Source: Bradyrhizobium sp. SZCCT0231 (lineage in GTDB: Bacteria; Pseudomonadota; Alphaproteobacteria; Rhizobiales; Xanthobacteraceae). Taken from it: a stretch of 64,000 bases of DNA. A program made the translations under genes and the position numbers. The notes beneath the pieces were generated by a model. The model ran no database searches and was not told where the DNA came from. It worked only from the letters and a program-made list of their open reading frames with translations. Below are positions 8,624-17,783 of the stretch, piece after piece. Positions within the stretch are counted from its first letter, which is position 1; each line of letters starts with the position of its first letter. Where the stretch lies: positions 1 through 64,000 of the forward strand of contig NZ_JAFCKP010000017.1 in the NCBI RefSeq assembly GCF_018130245.1, in the 5' to 3' direction.

Positions 8624-9693
8624 TGGCCATGCCCATGGAATCCCCGATCACCTTCACCAATGTCGGCAAGATCAGGTGGTGGCAGCGCGGCATCTTCGCC
8701 TCGCAGACCGGCTACGTCCTGCTCGCGCTGGCGGTGCTGCTGGTGATCATGCATTTCGCCAGCCCTTACTTCTTCACCCAAGGCAACATGCAGAACGTGG
8801 CGAAGAATTTTTCCTTCATCGCCATCGCCACTCTCGGCGTCACCTTCGTCATCATCACCGGCGGCATCGACCTGTCGGTCGGCTCGATGATGTGCTTCTC
8901 CGCCATGATCACCTCGATGGTGATGACCGAGCTGTCGGCGCCCGGTTCGCCGTTGGTGCACATGGCGGCCGACGGCAAGACCGTGCTCGCCAATGTGCCG
9001 GGGCTGATCCTGCTTGTCTCGCTCCTCGCCGGCCTCGGCGTCGCGCTGGTCGCGGGCCTCGTCAACGGCTTCTGCATCGCCGTGCTCGGCCTGTCGCCCT
9101 TCGTCACCACGCTCGGCATGCTCTCGATCGTGCGCGGGCTCGGCTATGTCGTCTCCAACGGACGCGGCAGTTTTCCGGGCGGGCCGGACGCCGATTATTT
9201 CTATGCGCTGACCTCGGGCGACGTGCTCGGCGTGCCCGTGCCCTTCATCTATCTCGTGATCCTGGCGCTGGCGATGGCCGTGGTGCTGCACCACACCTCG
9301 TTCGGCCGCCACGTCTTTGCGCTTGGCGGCAACGAGAAGGCGGCGGAGCTCACCGGCATCCCGGTGGTCCGGGTGAAGATCGAGGTTTACGTGATCTGCG
9401 CGCTCGCAGCAGGCCTCCAGGGCATCATCATCTCCGGCTGGCTCGGATCGGCGCCGGCCAACATGGCGACGTCCTACGAGCTCAACGTGATCGCTGCGGC
9501 CGTGATCGGCGGCGCCAATCTCGCCGGCGGCATCGGCGGTCCGCTCGGGGCCATCGTCGGCTGCGTGCTGCTGGAAGTGATCCGCAACGGTCTCGTGCTG
9601 GCACAGGTCAGCTCCTACTGGCAGCAGACGCTGGTGGGCGTGATCATCATCCTGGCCGTGCTGGTCGATCGCATCCGCTCGCGGATGACCTGA
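8623..9693 (+). CDS. Sugar ABC transporter permease
   Basis: A 356-aa inner-membrane permease of the CUT2 (RbsC/XylH/FrcC) family. Several hydrophobic segments are visible, starting with YVLLALAVLLVIMHFA, and the signature GGIDLSVGSMM occurs near residue 85. The start ATG overlaps the ATPase stop (TGATG). A nearly extracytoplasmic insertion (SAPGSPLVHMAADGKTVLANVPG) follows the third segment. The sugar is inferred only from the neighbouring xylose genes. Confidence 0.93.
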   Translation: MAMPMESPITFTNVGKIRWWQRGIFASQTGYVLLALAVLLVIMHFASPYFFTQGNMQNVAKNFSFIAIATLGVTFVIITGGIDLSVGSMMCFSAMITSMVMTELSAPGSPLVHMAADGKTVLANVPGLILLVSLLAGLGVALVAGLVNGFCIAVLGLSPFVTTLGMLSIVRGLGYVVSNGRGSFPGGPDADYFYALTSGDVLGVPVPFIYLVILALAMAVVLHHTSFGRHVFALGGNEKAAELTGIPVVRVKIEVYVICALAAGLQGIIISGWLGSAPANMATSYELNVIAAAVIGGANLAGGIGGPLGAIVGCVLLEVIRNGLVLAQVSSYWQQTLVGVIIILAVLVDRIRSRMT

Positions 9694-9787
9694 CGTGACG
9701 TCGTCCCGGGAAGGCAACGAAAATGCCGCCTGTCCGCTTCCCGGGCGCTTTCGAATGGATGGGCACCAAACAAGGGTGGAGGAGACA

Positions 9788-10720
9788 ATGAGGAAACTTC
9801 TTCTTGCCGGTATCGCCGTTGCGATGATGGCGACGCCGGCGTTCGCTGCGAACTATCGCTTCGTCATCGTGCCCAAGGCGATGAACAATCCGTTCTTCGA
9901 CTTCGCGCGCGACGGCTGCCTGAAGCGCGCCAAGGAGCTAGGAAACATTGAGTGCATCTACAAGGGACCGGTGGAGCATGAGCCGGCGACGCAGGCCCAG
10001 ATCATCCAGGACTTCGTCACCCAGAAGGTCGACGGCCTCGCCATCTCGGTTGCGGACGTCGCGGCCATGACCAAGTCGATCGAGGCGGCGACCGCCGCCG
10101 GCATCCCCGTCATCACCTTCGATGCCGATGCTCCTGGCTCCAAGCGCATCGCCTATATCGGCACCAACAACAAGGAGTTCGGCCTGGCCCTCGGCAAGCA
10201 GCTTCTGAAGATGCGGCCGGACGGCGGCAAATACGCGATGGTTTCCGGCGGCCCCGGCGCCAAGAACCTCGCCGAGCGTGTCGATGGCGTGCGCGAGGCG
10301 CTGAAGGGCTCGAAATGGACCGAGGTCGCGGGCTCCCCGACCTTCTGCAACGACGATCCCGCGCTGGCGGTCCAGCAGATGACGGACATGCGCACCGCAA
10401 CGCCCGACCTCGCCGCAATCGTTCCCATCGGCGGCTGGCCGATGTTCGCCCCCGAAGGCTTCAAGGCCTTCGCCTCCCGCAACAAGAAGGACATTGATTC
10501 CGGCAAGTTCACGCTGGTCGTCGCCGATACGCTGAAGATGCAGCTCGAGCTGCTGCGTGACGGCTATGCCAATGCGCTGGTCGGCCAGCGTCCGTTCGAG
10601 ATGGGCGAGAAGGCGATGGACACGCTGCTCGCCATCAAGAAGGGCGAGAAGGTGCCGGAGATCGTTTATACCGGCCTCGATCTCGTCACCAAGGACAACG
10701 TCGCGCAGATGTTGAAGTAG
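9788..10720 (+). CDS. Sugar ABC transporter substrate-binding protein
   Basis: A 310-aa periplasmic protein. It begins with a Sec signal peptide (MRKLLLAGIAVAMMATPAFAA, cleavage after AFA) and continues as a type I periplasmic binding fold: IVPKAMNNPFFDFARDGCLKRAKEL, VDGLAISVADVAAMTKSIEAA, GIPVITFDADAPGSKRIAYIGTNN. The start has GGAGGAG at good spacing. It completes the ATPase-permease-binding protein set and would set sugar specificity. A perfect hairpin follows 29 bp after the stop. Confidence 0.93.
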   Translation: MRKLLLAGIAVAMMATPAFAANYRFVIVPKAMNNPFFDFARDGCLKRAKELGNIECIYKGPVEHEPATQAQIIQDFVTQKVDGLAISVADVAAMTKSIEAATAAGIPVITFDADAPGSKRIAYIGTNNKEFGLALGKQLLKMRPDGGKYAMVSGGPGAKNLAERVDGVREALKGSKWTEVAGSPTFCNDDPALAVQQMTDMRTATPDLAAIVPIGGWPMFAPEGFKAFASRNKKDIDSGKFTLVVADTLKMQLELLRDGYANALVGQRPFEMGEKAMDTLLAIKKGEKVPEIVYTGLDLVTKDNVAQMLK

Positions 10721-10749
10721 GAGCGCCGCCAGCCCCGTGCTCCTGCATG

Positions 10750-10784
10750 TCTCTCCCGCTTGCGGTTTGCGCAAGCGGGAGAGA
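10750..10784 (+). terminator. Perfect 15-bp hairpin after the sugar-binding protein gene
   Basis: TCTCTCCCGCTTGCG pairs with CGCAAGCGGGAGAGA around a 5-base loop (GTTTG). There is no clear T run after it, so it may be a partial terminator, an RNA-stability element or one of the genome's palindromic repeats. It separates the transporter operon from the two downstream same-strand sugar genes. Confidence 0.6.
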
Positions 10785-10827
10785 TGATTTGGACTGTCTG
10801 GAAGAAGACTGCTGGAAGGCAATGGGA

Positions 10828-11805
10828 ATGAAAAGGTTACGGCTCGGCGCTCTCGACGTCACTTCAATCGGCCTTGGTTCCGCCCCGCTCGGCGGATTGT
10901 TCGCGCCAGTCAGCGACGCCGATGCGGAGGCGACACTCGCAAGAGCCTGGGCGCTCGGTGTCCGCTTCTTCGATACCGCGCCGCTCTACGGCTTTGGCCT
11001 GGCGGAGCGGCGGCTCGGTGCATTCCTGCGGCAACAGAAGCGCGATTCCTACGTCATCTCGACCAAGGTCGGCCGCCTGCTGCGCGCACCGGATGGCGCT
11101 GCCGCCGAGGACGAGCACTACAAGGGCACACCGCGCGAGCGGCCGGTGTTCGATTTCAGCCATGACGGCGTGATGCGATCGGTCGAGGAGAGCCTGGAGC
11201 GCCTTGGGCTCGACCGCGTCGACGTCCTGCTCGTGCATGATCCCGACGACCATTATGACGAGGCCGTCACCGGCGCCTTCCGCGCGCTCCAGCGGTTGCG
11301 TGAGGCCGGCACGGTCAAGGCGATCGGCGCCGGCATGAACCAATCGGAAATGCCGGTTCGCTTCGCCGAGGCCGTGCCGGTCGACTGCTTCCTGCTCGCC
11401 GGGCGCTACACGCTGCTCGATCAGGGCGCGCTGGAGGCGCTGTTTCCGCTCTGCCAGGCCAGAAATATCGGAATCCTGCTCGGCGGCATCTACAACAGCG
11501 GCATCCTGGCCAATCCGCGGACCGGCGCGAAGTTCAACTATCAGGATGCCGATGCGGCGCTCATGGCACGTGCGCTGGAGCTTGATGAACTCTGCCGCAG
11601 GCACGACACGGAGCTGAAAGCCGCTGCGCTGCAGTTCTGCATGGCGCACCCGGCGGTGACGGTCGCCGTGTTAGGTGCGCGCAACGCCGGTGAGGTTGCC
11701 GACAATATCGCGATGTCGGAAAAGGCGGTGCCCGCCGCGTTCTGGCAGGAGTTGCGTGCACGAAAGCTCGTCGATGCGCGGGCGCCACTTCCCGGCGGAA
11801 CGTAA
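10828..11805 (+). CDS. Aldo/keto reductase (aldose/L-fucose 1-dehydrogenase-like)
   Basis: A 325-aa NAD(P)-dependent oxidoreductase with an aldo/keto reductase barrel. The catalytic region is RFFDTAPLYGFGLAERRLG (Asp and Tyr), then YVISTKVGRLL (Lys) and VDVLLVHDPD (His). This subgroup includes D-threo-aldose 1-dehydrogenase and pyridoxal 4-dehydrogenase, which oxidise their substrates to lactones. The start ATG at 10828 has GGAAGG 8 bases upstream; the ATG at 10822 would be too close. It is 3 bp from the lactonase-like gene, suggesting an aldose-to-lactone-to-acid route. Confidence 0.85.
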   Translation: MKRLRLGALDVTSIGLGSAPLGGLFAPVSDADAEATLARAWALGVRFFDTAPLYGFGLAERRLGAFLRQQKRDSYVISTKVGRLLRAPDGAAAEDEHYKGTPRERPVFDFSHDGVMRSVEESLERLGLDRVDVLLVHDPDDHYDEAVTGAFRALQRLREAGTVKAIGAGMNQSEMPVRFAEAVPVDCFLLAGRYTLLDQGALEALFPLCQARNIGILLGGIYNSGILANPRTGAKFNYQDADAALMARALELDELCRRHDTELKAAALQFCMAHPAVTVAVLGARNAGEVADNIAMSEKAVPAAFWQELRARKLVDARAPLPGGT

Positions 11806-11808
11806 GGC

Positions 11809-12660
11809 ATGATCATCGACAGCCATCAGCATTTCTGGGATCCGGCGCGCGCCGACTATCCCTGGATGGCGGCGGACGAGCTCGCGCCCATCCGCCGCGC
11901 TTTCGGCGCTGCCGATCTCGCGCCATTGCTGAAAGCAAACGGCGTCGACGCCAGCATCGTGGTGCAGTGCCGCTCCACGCTGGAGGAGACCGAGCAGTTC
12001 TTGCGTATCGCGCAGGCAAATCCCTTCGTCGTCGGCGTGGTCGGCTGGGCCGATCTGACCGATGGTGCGCTTGACGAAACGCTCGACCGGCTGCGCGCGT
12101 TGCCCGGCGGCGGCAAGCTGGTCGGCATCCGCCACCAGGTCCACGACGAGGCCGATCCTGATTGGCTGCTTCGCGAGGATGTTCAGCGCGGCCTCACGGC
12201 GGTGTTCGCCCGCGATCTCGCTTACGATTTCCTCGTTCGTGCCCGCGAGCTGCCGTCGGCGATCGCAACCGCGCAGGCCTTTCCGCAGGCGCGCTTCGTG
12301 CTCGACCACGCCGCCAAGCCGCCGATCGCGGACGGTGGAAGCGACGAATGGGCCGACCGCATCGCCGCGTTAGCCGCTTGCGGCAATGTCTGGTGCAAGA
12401 TCTCGGGGCTCGCGACCGAGGCGGTCTGGAATGACTGGGATGCGGAACGGCTGTTTCCGTTCGTCGAGCACGCCGCAAAATGCTTTGGCGAGGACAGGCT
12501 GATCTTCGGCTCGGACTGGCCAGTGTGCCTGCTTGCGGGAGGTTACGGCGAGATCAAGACCGCGCTGGAGGCCTGCCTGGCGAGGCTTGGCCCGCGCGTG
12601 CGGGACAAGGCTTTTGGTGTGAATGCGACGCGGGCGTATCGGCTGGCTATCGCAGGTTAG
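11809..12660 (+). CDS. Amidohydrolase family protein, sugar-lactonase-like
   Basis: A 283-aa metal-dependent TIM-barrel hydrolase of the amidohydrolase 2 family. The N-terminal metal motif is MIIDSHQHFWDP; later FVLDHAAKPPIADGG, NVWCKISGLATEA and LIFGSDWPVCLLAGGY mark the remaining metal and catalytic positions. This family includes L-fuconolactonase and L-rhamnono-lactonase. Placed directly after an aldose-dehydrogenase-like gene, it likely opens the sugar lactone formed by that enzyme (inference from family and context). Confidence 0.86.
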   Translation: MIIDSHQHFWDPARADYPWMAADELAPIRRAFGAADLAPLLKANGVDASIVVQCRSTLEETEQFLRIAQANPFVVGVVGWADLTDGALDETLDRLRALPGGGKLVGIRHQVHDEADPDWLLREDVQRGLTAVFARDLAYDFLVRARELPSAIATAQAFPQARFVLDHAAKPPIADGGSDEWADRIAALAACGNVWCKISGLATEAVWNDWDAERLFPFVEHAAKCFGEDRLIFGSDWPVCLLAGGYGEIKTALEACLARLGPRVRDKAFGVNATRAYRLAIAG

Positions 12661-12683
12661 CTCGAAGCGTTGGTGTCCTCCTG

Positions 12684-12707
12684 CCTCTCCTGGCAGAGCA
12701 GGAGAGG
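12684..12707. terminator. Hairpin between convergent genes
   Basis: CCTCTCCTG pairs with CAGGAGAGG across a 6-base loop, located between the stops of the amidohydrolase gene and the convergent binding-protein gene. It is placed to end transcription from both sides; no long T tract is present. Confidence 0.5.
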
Positions 12708-12731
12708 GGAAGCACGGCGGGGGCCCCAAGC

Positions 12732-13961
12732 CTACTCCGACATCGGCTTGTCGGAGATGTCCCAGTCCTTGCCGGTGAAGGTGGAGATGAACAGCGTCTT
12801 CATCGGCGTGTAGTTCTCGGGCGTGTAGCTGTAGGTGACGCCGTCGAGGAAATAGGGCGAGTGGAAGCCCGCGAGCGTCGAGGCCTGCTTCAGCACGTTG
12901 GCGCGGGTGAGGTCGTCGCCGCAGCGGCGCAGGATCTCGCCCATGGTCACGGCCTGCCCGTAGCCGGCGAAGGCGATGGTGTTGTCGGGGTCGATCGCCG
13001 GTGTGTACTTCTTGCGCAGTTCCTCGAACGCCATCACGTCGGGGTCCTTCTCCCATTTGGGCAGGCCGACCTCCTTGTTATAGCGGATCGCGACGATGCC
13101 GGTGGCGTTCTCGAGGCCCGCGGCATTGAGGATCGACCGGCCGGTCGAGCCGGCGGAAAGAAGCTGCAGCGGCTTCCAGCCGAGCTCGGCCACTTTCCGG
13201 ATCGACTGCGACGAGGCCTTGCCGGTCGAGATGTTGTAGAACACGTCGGCGCCGGACTTGGAGAGATTGATGAGCTGGGAATCGACCGTCGGCTCGGTGA
13301 GATCGTAGGTCTGCTCCATGATCACTTGCGCGGTGCCGCCGGCGTCGGTCAGCACCTTCTTGAAGGGACCCAAGAAGTCGCGGCCGAAGTCGTCGTTCTG
13401 GTAGAGGATGCCGATCTTCGCATTCGGCTTCACGGCAACGACGTGTCGCGCCAGGATGCGCGCTTCGGTCGGATAGAGCGGCAGGCCCGCCATCGTCCAT
13501 TTGAACTCTTTCGGGTTGTTCCACTTCGATGCGCCGGTGTTGAGCAGCAGCTGCGGTACGCCCTTGGAGTTCAGGTATTTGTGCACGGCGGTCTGTGGCG
13601 CGGTGCCGAGCGAGCCATAGAGCGCCAGCACTTCTTCCTGCTCGACCAGCCGTCGCGTCGCCTCGACGCATTTCGGCGCGCTGTAGGCGTCGTCCATGGT
13701 GAGGAATTTGACCTTGCGTCCGTTGATGCCGCCCCTCTCGTTCAGCATCTGGAAATAGGCTTCGCCGATGCGGCCGAGCACGCCATACAGCGAGCCGGGG
13801 CCGGAATGCGGCACGGTCTGCCCGATCTTGATCTCGGTGTCGCTGGCGCCCGCATCGTATTTCTTCTCCGCGGCCCAGACATAGGGCGCGGGCAAGGTCG
13901 ATGCGGCGATGGTGGCGAGCGCGGCGGCGCTGAAATCGCGCCGCGATGGATTCTTCGTCAT
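12732..13961 (-). CDS. ABC transporter substrate-binding protein, branched-chain amino acid type
   Basis: A 409-aa periplasmic receptor of the LivJ/urea/amide family. It begins with a twin-arginine-style signal (SRRDFSAAALATIAASTLPAPYVWA), followed by EIKIGQTVPHSGPGSLYGVLGRIGEAYFQMLNERGGINGRKV and the lobe-2 segment AKIGILYQNDDFGRDFLGPFKKVL. No permease or ATPase genes adjoin it, so it is an orphan receptor, as is common in Bradyrhizobium. Ligand unknown. It converges with the sugar operon. Confidence 0.9.
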   Translation of the reverse strand: MTKNPSRRDFSAAALATIAASTLPAPYVWAAEKKYDAGASDTEIKIGQTVPHSGPGSLYGVLGRIGEAYFQMLNERGGINGRKVKFLTMDDAYSAPKCVEATRRLVEQEEVLALYGSLGTAPQTAVHKYLNSKGVPQLLLNTGASKWNNPKEFKWTMAGLPLYPTEARILARHVVAVKPNAKIGILYQNDDFGRDFLGPFKKVLTDAGGTAQVIMEQTYDLTEPTVDSQLINLSKSGADVFYNISTGKASSQSIRKVAELGWKPLQLLSAGSTGRSILNAAGLENATGIVAIRYNKEVGLPKWEKDPDVMAFEELRKKYTPAIDPDNTIAFAGYGQAVTMGEILRRCGDDLTRANVLKQASTLAGFHSPYFLDGVTYSYTPENYTPMKTLFISTFTGKDWDISDKPMSE

Positions 13962-14077
13962 TATTTGTTTCTCCCTAGCGAGCGTATTGTGCTGGCATCG
14001 CAGCTACGCTCGCAAGTGGGAAGTCGCAGCTTTGCGACGCAATGACGCTCAAATCGTGGGGGCGCTAGCGCCTAGAC

Positions 14078-15004
14078 TCAAGTTTTTTCCGCGACGATGA
14101 CGAGGCCGCGCACCGGCTCGTTGTTCTCGTTGCGCGGCGAGGCCGGCTCCAATGTCAGCAGCTTCAACCCGGTCTTGGCGATCGCACCGCGCACATATTC
14201 CGCGGAATGGGCATAGCGCAGGCCCTCGCCGAGCACGATGCCACTGCCGTCATGCGTCTCCAGCGTGAAGGCGAGCACGCCGCCTGATACGAGCACGCGC
14301 CTGGCTTCGCTCAGCACCGGTGCGAGATCGGAGAGATAGACGAACGCATCCGCGGCCACGACGAGGTTCGCGCTGGCGTCGGCCTTGCCGCGCAGGCCCT
14401 CGATCATGTCGGCGACTTCGAGCTCGGCATAGAGGTTCGTCGCGCGCGCCTCCTTGATCATGCCGGACGACAGATCGATGCCGATGAAATGGTCGACCTG
14501 TTTGGCGAACGCGGCTGCCGCAAGACCAGTGCCGCAACCGAGATCGATGGTGCGCTTGAAGAAGGCCGGCTTCTTCGCGGCAACGCGCGCGGCCAGCACC
14601 GCCTTGAAGATCAGCGCGGGGGCGCGGTAGCCGAGATCGTTGATCAGCACGTGCTCGAAGCGAGGCGCATATTGATCGAACAGCGTCTGCACATAGGCCT
14701 TGGGCATCTCCGCCATCTCGGTATCGCCGAGGCGCGTCAGATGCAGGCCGGCGCCGTGCTGGTCCCCGGGGTCGGACCTCCGCGCCTCTCGAAACGCCGC
14801 GATCGCCTTGTCGCGCTCGCCGAGCTGCTGACGGATTTCGCCGAGCGTGAACCAGGCCGAGGTGAAATTCGGCGCAAGCTCGATCGCCTGCTCCAGGAGG
14901 TCGGCGGCGGCGGGCAGGTCGCCCTTGAGCTGGAGGTCGCGCGCGAACTCGAAACGGCGGTCGGCCATGAGATCGCCGGAGGTCAGGAACAGGCGGAGCG
15001 GCAT
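14078..15004 (-). CDS. TPR-containing class I SAM-dependent methyltransferase
   Basis: A 308-aa protein with two or three tetratricopeptide-like helices at the N-terminus (RFEFARDLQLKGDLPAAADLLEQAIELAPNF; AWFTLGEIRQQLGERDKAIAAFREA) and a Rossmann methyltransferase domain (TIDLGCGTGLAAAAFAKQ; FIGIDLSSGMIKEAR; DLVVAADAFVYL-type acidic loop). It is divergent from the exonuclease gene with 66 bp between. Neither the ATG at 15004 nor the alternative at 14968 has a clear ribosome site; the longer form is kept because SGDLMADRRFEF continues the family's usual N-terminus. Methyl acceptor unknown. Confidence 0.85.
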   Translation of the reverse strand: MPLRLFLTSGDLMADRRFEFARDLQLKGDLPAAADLLEQAIELAPNFTSAWFTLGEIRQQLGERDKAIAAFREARRSDPGDQHGAGLHLTRLGDTEMAEMPKAYVQTLFDQYAPRFEHVLINDLGYRAPALIFKAVLAARVAAKKPAFFKRTIDLGCGTGLAAAAFAKQVDHFIGIDLSSGMIKEARATNLYAELEVADMIEGLRGKADASANLVVAADAFVYLSDLAPVLSEARRVLVSGGVLAFTLETHDGSGIVLGEGLRYAHSAEYVRGAIAKTGLKLLTLEPASPRNENNEPVRGLVIVAEKT

Positions 15005-15070
15005 TGAGGAACCAGGAAGCGAAGCGGGTAAGTGACTCGAAGATGTGATGGCCCGACTTATATAACAAGC

Positions 15071-16108
15071 ATGCGTCCGCAAGACATCCTGCTGCCAGTT
15101 GCTGCCGGCTTGTACTGCAAGCCCGGCGGCTTCCATATCGACCCCGTCCGCCCGGTGGAGCGGGCCGTGATCACCCACGGGCATTCCGACCATGCCCGCG
15201 CCGGCCATGGCGCGGTGCTGGCGACGCAGGAAACGCTCGACATGATGCGGCTGCGCTACGGCGAGAATTTTGCCGGCTCGACCCAAGCAATCCGCTATGG
15301 CGAGGAAATCCGGCTCGGCGACGTCAGGGTCAAGTTTCACCCGGCCGGCCACGTGCTGGGCTCCGCACAGATCGCCGTGACCTGCAAGGACACCTGCATC
15401 GTCGCCTCCGGCGACTACAAGGACGCGCCCGACCCGACCTGCACGCCGTTCGAGCTGGTGCCCTGCGACGTCTTCATCACCGAGGCGACGTTCGGGCTGC
15501 CGGTATTCCGGCATGGCGACGCCGCCGACGAGGTGAGGAAGTTGCTGGCGTCGGTCGCGCTGTTTCCGGAACGCGCGCATCTCGTTGGTGCCTATTCGCT
15601 CGGCAAGGCGCAGCGCGTGATCGCGCTGCTGCGTGCGGCCGGCTATGACGCGCCGATCTACCTTCATGGCGCCATGGAGACGATCACGCATTACTATCAG
15701 GGCCGCGGCATCGACCTCGGCGAGCTCAGACCGGTGAAGGGCGTGAAGAAGACGGCGCTCGCCGGCACCATCACGCTGGCGCCGCCGTCGGCCACTTCCG
15801 ATCTGTGGACGCGACGCTTTCCCGATCCCGTCACCGCCTTCGCCTCGGGCTGGATGCGCGTGCGTGCCCGGGCGCGGCAGCGTGGCGTCGAGCTGCCGCT
15901 GGTGATCTCCGATCATGCCGATTGGGACGGCCTCACCGCCACGATCGCGGCGACCGGCGCCGGCGAGATCTGGGTCACGCACGGTCAGGAAGATGCGCTG
16001 GTGCATTGGTGCCGGAGCAAGGGCCTGAAAGCGCAGCCGCTCGATCTCGTCGGTTATGGCGACGAGGAGGAGAGCGAGACGCCCATTCAGGGCGAGGCCG
16101 AAGCATGA
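15071..16108 (+). CDS. Ligase-associated DNA exonuclease (metallo-beta-lactamase fold)
   Basis: A 345-aa nuclease of the MBL/beta-CASP-like family found with bacterial repair ligases. The metal site is ITHGHSDHARAGHG; further motifs are VKFHPAGHVLGSAQIAV, CIVASGDYKDAPDPT, DVFITEATFGLPVF and the C-terminal VISDHADWDGL. It is known to act with an ATP-dependent ligase, the Lhr-Core helicase and a phosphoesterase in a DNA repair set. Its stop overlaps the ligase start (ATGA), so the two are coupled; the other two members lie at 32-35.6 kb of this window. Confidence 0.92.
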   Translation: MRPQDILLPVAAGLYCKPGGFHIDPVRPVERAVITHGHSDHARAGHGAVLATQETLDMMRLRYGENFAGSTQAIRYGEEIRLGDVRVKFHPAGHVLGSAQIAVTCKDTCIVASGDYKDAPDPTCTPFELVPCDVFITEATFGLPVFRHGDAADEVRKLLASVALFPERAHLVGAYSLGKAQRVIALLRAAGYDAPIYLHGAMETITHYYQGRGIDLGELRPVKGVKKTALAGTITLAPPSATSDLWTRRFPDPVTAFASGWMRVRARARQRGVELPLVISDHADWDGLTATIAATGAGEIWVTHGQEDALVHWCRSKGLKAQPLDLVGYGDEEESETPIQGEAEA

Positions 16109-17766
16109 ACCGCTTCGCCGAGCTTCTGGACCGGCTCGCCTACGAGCCCGGCCGCAACAACAAGCTGCGACTGATCACCGGCTATTTCCGCGAGGTCGGC
16201 GATCCCGACCGCGGCTACGCGCTGGCGGCGCTGACCGGCGCACTCAGCTTCAAGCACGCCAAGCCGGCGCTGATCCGCGATCTCATCGCGGCGCGCGCGG
16301 ACGAGGTGCTGTTCGGCTTGAGTTACGATTATGTCGGCGATCTCTCGGAGACGGTGGCGCTGATGTGGCCGAAGGCCGCGCTCGCTGCCCACAACAACCC
16401 TCCACCCCCAACCCTCACCGAAGTCGTCGCCACGCTACGCAACCTCGGCAAGACCGAACTGCCAAAGCAGCTCGAGCGCTGGCTCGACGAGCTGGACGAG
16501 ACCGGCCGCTGGGCACTGCTGAAGCTCGTCACCGGTGCGTTGCGGATCGGTATCTCCGCGCGGCTCGCCAAGACTGCGGCCGCGGCGCTCGGCGACAAGG
16601 ATCCGCATGAGGTCGAGCTGATCTGGCCGGGGCTCGCCCCGCCCTATCTCGACCTGTTCGCCTGGCTGGAAGGCCGCGGCGAAAAACCTGTAAATCGCGA
16701 TCCCGCGCCGTTCCGGCCCGTGATGCTGGCGCATGCGATCGAGGACGGCGATTTCGCGGCACTCGACCCCGCCGACTACATCGCCGAATGGAAATGGGAC
16801 GGCATCCGCGTGCAGGCGGTGGCTGGCCGCGACGATCGCGGCCACATCACGGCGCGGCTCTACTCGCGCACCGGCGAGGACATCACCGGCAGCTTTCCGG
16901 ATCTCTTGCCGTCGCTGCGCCTGCCCGGCGCGATCGACGGCGAGCTGCTGATCCTGCGCGAAGGTCGCGTGCAGAGTTTCAACGTCCTGCAGCAGCGGCT
17001 CAACCGCAAGGTCGTCTCGCCGAAGCTGATCAAGGAATTTCCGATCCACCTTCGCGCCTACGATCTGCTCGGCGATGACGAGAACGATCTGCGCGAGCTG
17101 CCTTTTGCCGAGCGACGCGAAGGGCTGGAGAGGTTCATCAAGAAGCTCGACGATCCCCGCATCGATCTGTCGCCCACCGTCCCCTTCACAAGCTGGGAGG
17201 CGCTGACCGCCGCGCGCGCCGATCCTGCGAGTGCCGGCGCCGGCGAGGATGCAGAGGCCGTCGAGGGCGTGATGCTGAAGCGGCGCGATGCGCCCTATCT
17301 GCCGGGGCGACCGAAGGGCCAATGGTGGAAGTGGAAGCGCGATCCGCACATCATCGACGCCGTGCTGATGTATGCGCAGCGCGGTCACGGCAAGCGCTCG
17401 TCCTATTATTCCGACTATACGTTCGGCGTCTGGACCGAGGGCGAGACGGGCGACGAGCTGGTGCCGGTCGGGAAAGCCTATTTCGGCTTCACCGACGAGG
17501 AATTGCTGCAGATCGATCGTTTCGTCCGCCGTAACACCACCGAAAAATTCGGCCCCGTGCGTCATGTCGTGCACGAGAGCGACAAGGGGCTGGTGCTGGA
17601 AGTGGCGTTCGAAGGCTTGCAGCGCTCGCCGCGGCACAAATCCGGCGTCGCCATGCGTTTTCCCCGCATCAGCCGCCTGCGCTGGGACAAGCCGCCGCGC
17701 GAGGCAGACCGATTGGAAACGCTGGAGAAGATGCTGAAGGCGGAGCCGGCGGAGATTGATGTTTGA
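16105..17766 (+). CDS. Cisplatin damage response ATP-dependent DNA ligase
   Basis: A 553-aa ATP-dependent DNA ligase that seals nicks via a ligase-AMP intermediate. The N-terminal DNA-binding domain is about residues 1-200; the nucleotidyl-transferase motif I is EWKWDGIR with the AMP-accepting Lys at about residue 230; later motifs are AIDGELLI (III), EGVMLKRRDAPYLPGR (IV) and WWKWKRDP (V), followed by an OB-fold. It overlaps the exonuclease by 4 bases. The main replicative ligase in this group is the NAD-dependent LigA, so this one is a repair accessory. Confidence 0.94.
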   Translation: MNRFAELLDRLAYEPGRNNKLRLITGYFREVGDPDRGYALAALTGALSFKHAKPALIRDLIAARADEVLFGLSYDYVGDLSETVALMWPKAALAAHNNPPPPTLTEVVATLRNLGKTELPKQLERWLDELDETGRWALLKLVTGALRIGISARLAKTAAAALGDKDPHEVELIWPGLAPPYLDLFAWLEGRGEKPVNRDPAPFRPVMLAHAIEDGDFAALDPADYIAEWKWDGIRVQAVAGRDDRGHITARLYSRTGEDITGSFPDLLPSLRLPGAIDGELLILREGRVQSFNVLQQRLNRKVVSPKLIKEFPIHLRAYDLLGDDENDLRELPFAERREGLERFIKKLDDPRIDLSPTVPFTSWEALTAARADPASAGAGEDAEAVEGVMLKRRDAPYLPGRPKGQWWKWKRDPHIIDAVLMYAQRGHGKRSSYYSDYTFGVWTEGETGDELVPVGKAYFGFTDEELLQIDRFVRRNTTEKFGPVRHVVHESDKGLVLEVAFEGLQRSPRHKSGVAMRFPRISRLRWDKPPREADRLETLEKMLKAEPAEIDV

Positions 17767-17783
17767 GGCGCGGCAGGTGCGCT

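Noticed and set aside
12480-14045. Plus-strand open frame (521 codons) through the 12.7-14 kb binding-protein gene
   Set aside because: It is antisense to a gene with a Tat-type signal and clear LivJ-type motifs; no domain in the plus frame.
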